51,645 nucleotides of DNA from the NCBI GenBank assembly GCA_905194675.1, contig CAJJTG010000012.1, positions 1 through 51,645 of the forward strand, written 5' to 3'. The position numbers and the translations under genes are program-made. Numbering within the stretch: the stretch's first letter is position 1; every line of letters begins with the position of its first letter. Positions 50,217 to 51,645 of the stretch are shown here, piece after piece. The notes below the pieces were generated by a model. It did no database searches. It saw only the letters and a list, made by a program, of their open reading frames with translations, and was not told the origin of the DNA. This stretch comes from an uncultured Collinsella sp. (GTDB lineage Bacteria > Actinomycetota > Coriobacteriia > Coriobacteriales > Coriobacteriaceae).

Positions 50217-51374
50217 ATGGACGAGATCATTTGTGCAAACACCGCGTTCCGCTACTGGCGCTGCCCACCGCAGGTCCGCGACCTCTACCCAAGACTGCCA
50301 AGCCCAGAAGACGGCTGGCGAGCTCTAGCCCAAGCCCCTTTCGTAACCGATATCCTCAAGACCCCGATTATTACCACCACAGTGCCCGGTGGCGTTAACT
50401 ACCATTCGGGATTACGGACAACAATCCACTGTGATGATGCTTCGGGAGTGGATAGCACGCTGGAAACCGCGATGAGCTTTAGGGTTACCAATCCTCTTGC
50501 GACGCTATTTACCATGGCGCGCTTTGTGTCTCCAACCGATCTTGTCCTTGCCATGTACGAATTTTGCGGATGGTTCTCAGTCTTTGAGCCCACCGCAGCA
50601 GCAGAGGCGGAACTAGACAAAGCCAATGACGCTGCCGAGAATGCAACCACCGAATCCCTCTTTGACCTCGATGAAAGCCAAGACGAACCACAATGGAAAC
50701 GCGTTTATGCGCGCATAAATGCCAAAGAACAGGTAAATACGAAGGGGCCCAACGGGCAAAAGAAAACGAAGGAGGTCACAAGGCTAAAGGGCACTTCGCT
50801 CTGGATGAGGAAGCCGCTCATCGAATTACACGAGCTTCATGAGTACGCCAGTAAGATGAAAAGACGAAAGTGGGGTACGAAGTTTTACAACGCCGCGCAG
50901 CTGGTGACAGGTATAGCAGCTTCTCCGCTTGAAGTTGCAGGAATTTTATTGCTGTCGCTTCCTCGCTCTCGCGGCGGTGCCGGCTTTCGAAGCGTTTACG
51001 TTAACGACCTTACACCGCTTACCGCATCGGCGCAGAGCATTGCGGGGCAAAGAGTCTGCTACGGGGATATCGTGATCGTAAATCCAACCATAATGAAAGC
51101 AGGCATCGTGGAGATTCAGGGGGAGGTCATCCACGGATCAGGCGCTGTGCTGGCCCACGATGCCAAACGCATGACAGCGCTGCAAAGTATGGGGTATGAC
51201 GTCTTCCTGGTTACGCACGACATGCTTAACGATGCCGAGCAGCTTGATGCGATCGTGAGAAGTCTTTGCTCGCGCTTGGAATTACGCTATAGGTGCAAAA
51301 CTAAGGCGCAAAAGACAACGGAAATGGAGCTACGAGCCAACGTACTGTGCAACTGGCTGGAAATCGGTCGTTAG
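50217..51374 (+). CDS. Large hypothetical protein with DUF559-like C-terminal domain
   Basis: This 385-residue protein has no name I know. The N-terminal 125 residues contain VPGGVNYHSGLRTTIHCDD and MSFRVTNPLATLFTMARF, resembling the AbiEi-like regulator/endonuclease fusions common in Coriobacteriia. The middle is charged and Lys-rich (KKTKEVTRLKG). From about residue 285 is a segment like the PD-(D/E)xK domain DUF559: YGDIVIVNPTI, VEIQGEVIHGS, LAHDAKRMTALQSMGYDVFLV, with Asp, Glu-x-Gln and His in the expected order. The nuclease role is inference. GGAGG stands six bases before the ATG. It lies outside the tRNA-Val and ends before a strong terminator element. Confidence 0.65.
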   Translation: MDEIICANTAFRYWRCPPQVRDLYPRLPSPEDGWRALAQAPFVTDILKTPIITTTVPGGVNYHSGLRTTIHCDDASGVDSTLETAMSFRVTNPLATLFTMARFVSPTDLVLAMYEFCGWFSVFEPTAAAEAELDKANDAAENATTESLFDLDESQDEPQWKRVYARINAKEQVNTKGPNGQKKTKEVTRLKGTSLWMRKPLIELHELHEYASKMKRRKWGTKFYNAAQLVTGIAASPLEVAGILLLSLPRSRGGAGFRSVYVNDLTPLTASAQSIAGQRVCYGDIVIVNPTIMKAGIVEIQGEVIHGSGAVLAHDAKRMTALQSMGYDVFLVTHDMLNDAEQLDAIVRSLCSRLELRYRCKTKAQKTTEMELRANVLCNWLEIGR

Positions 51375-51426
51375 ACGGATGCCCTGCTCACTTCCGGACG
51401 CCCTCGGTCGGCTGCCTGCGATGCCG

Positions 51427-51590
51427 CCGCCACGAAACCGGCCCATCTACTACGTTTAACCCCGACCCCTCGACCATACCCCGTATTTCGCGAAAACCGC
51501 AGGCCGTCTACCTGCGGTTTTATTTCTGCCCGAGACGCCATGGTCGGGGGATGTCGCCCAAACGTAGTAGATGGGCCGGTTTCGTGGCGG
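51427..51590. repeat. 164-bp element with perfect 31-bp inverted repeats around a terminator
   Basis: The left arm (51427-51457) and right arm (51560-51590) are exact reverse complements over 31 bases, with AAACCGGCCCATCTACTACG in the left arm. Inside are partly complementary CCCCGACC/GGTCGGGG tracts and a terminator. The whole can fold into a long cruciform or RNA hairpin. It resembles a REP/BIME-like or small mobile element. Confidence 0.7.
51493..51521 (+). terminator. Intrinsic terminator after the DUF559-like gene
   Basis: AAAACCGCAGG pairs perfectly with CCTGCGGTTTT around seven bases, with TATTT following. It sits inside the larger inverted repeat and is symmetric enough to work in both directions. 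Confidence 0.8.
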
Positions 51591-51645
51591 GGATCCCGGG
51601 GGCGACCGGAGTGGAGCCTGATAGGCGGGCGGCGGCAGCGCCGCC

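Overview
The window looks like a chromosomal segment of a gut Coriobacteriia (Actinomycetota), most likely Collinsella or a close relative. This is inferred from protein style: a GlgC/GlgD pair, Lys/Ala/Thr-rich tails on glycogen enzymes, high but uneven GC, and a NusG paralogue heading an exopolysaccharide locus. No marker gene here proves the genus.

Bases 1-16,450 are housekeeping. A 5'-truncated RsmB-like RNA methyltransferase and an FmdB-type zinc ribbon are followed by a glycogen/alpha-glucan block on the minus strand. That block encodes a GH13 amylase fused to a GH77 4-alpha-glucanotransferase, then GlgA, GlgD, GlgC, GlgP and GlgB, so synthesis (GlgC/D, GlgA, GlgB) and breakdown (GlgP, amylase-MalQ) lie side by side. 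Near-palindromic TGGTAAAACG boxes stand upstream of both the fusion gene and glgB, which suggests a shared LacI-type regulator. A HAD phosphatase, thiamine pyrophosphokinase and a tRNA-Ala(GGC) close this part.

Bases 16,450-36,300 are a cell-surface polysaccharide locus read rightwards. It opens with a long untranslated leader and a LoaP/RfaH-like NusG paralogue. Next come a PglF-like membrane dehydratase, a PglE-like aminotransferase and a PglC-like initiating phosphoglycosyl transferase, then four glycosyltransferases, an EpsG-like polymerase, a deacetylase-like protein, a Wzx-type flippase, a pyruvyl transferase, an Fe-S F420-dehydrogenase-beta-like protein and an acyltransferase. A GC-rich tail carries a UDP-glucuronate epimerase and UDP-glucose dehydrogenase. 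Two genes here are broken: a serine-acetyltransferase-like gene and a UDP-GlcNAc 2-epimerase.

Bases 36,300-49,700 are an accessory, defence-like island. It contains a membrane-anchored protein; gene fragments; an OLD-like ATPase-TOPRIM gene directly before a D12-class adenine methylase; a gene whose frame is crossed by in-frame stops; a zinc-ribbon protein with a HEPN-like RNAFSH motif; a DUF2971 protein; a sortase-type surface protein; a FRG-domain protein; an AbiL-type RloA/RloB pair; and a DUF3825 gene with an internal deletion. It ends at a tRNA-Val(CAC), followed by a possible integrase scar and a large protein with a DUF559-like C-terminus. The last 200 bases hold a terminator nested in perfect 31-bp inverted repeats.

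The best candidate for an undescribed system is the ATPase-TOPRIM/D12-methylase pair (37,676-40,157), followed by the zinc-ribbon/HEPN-like gene (41,657-42,895).
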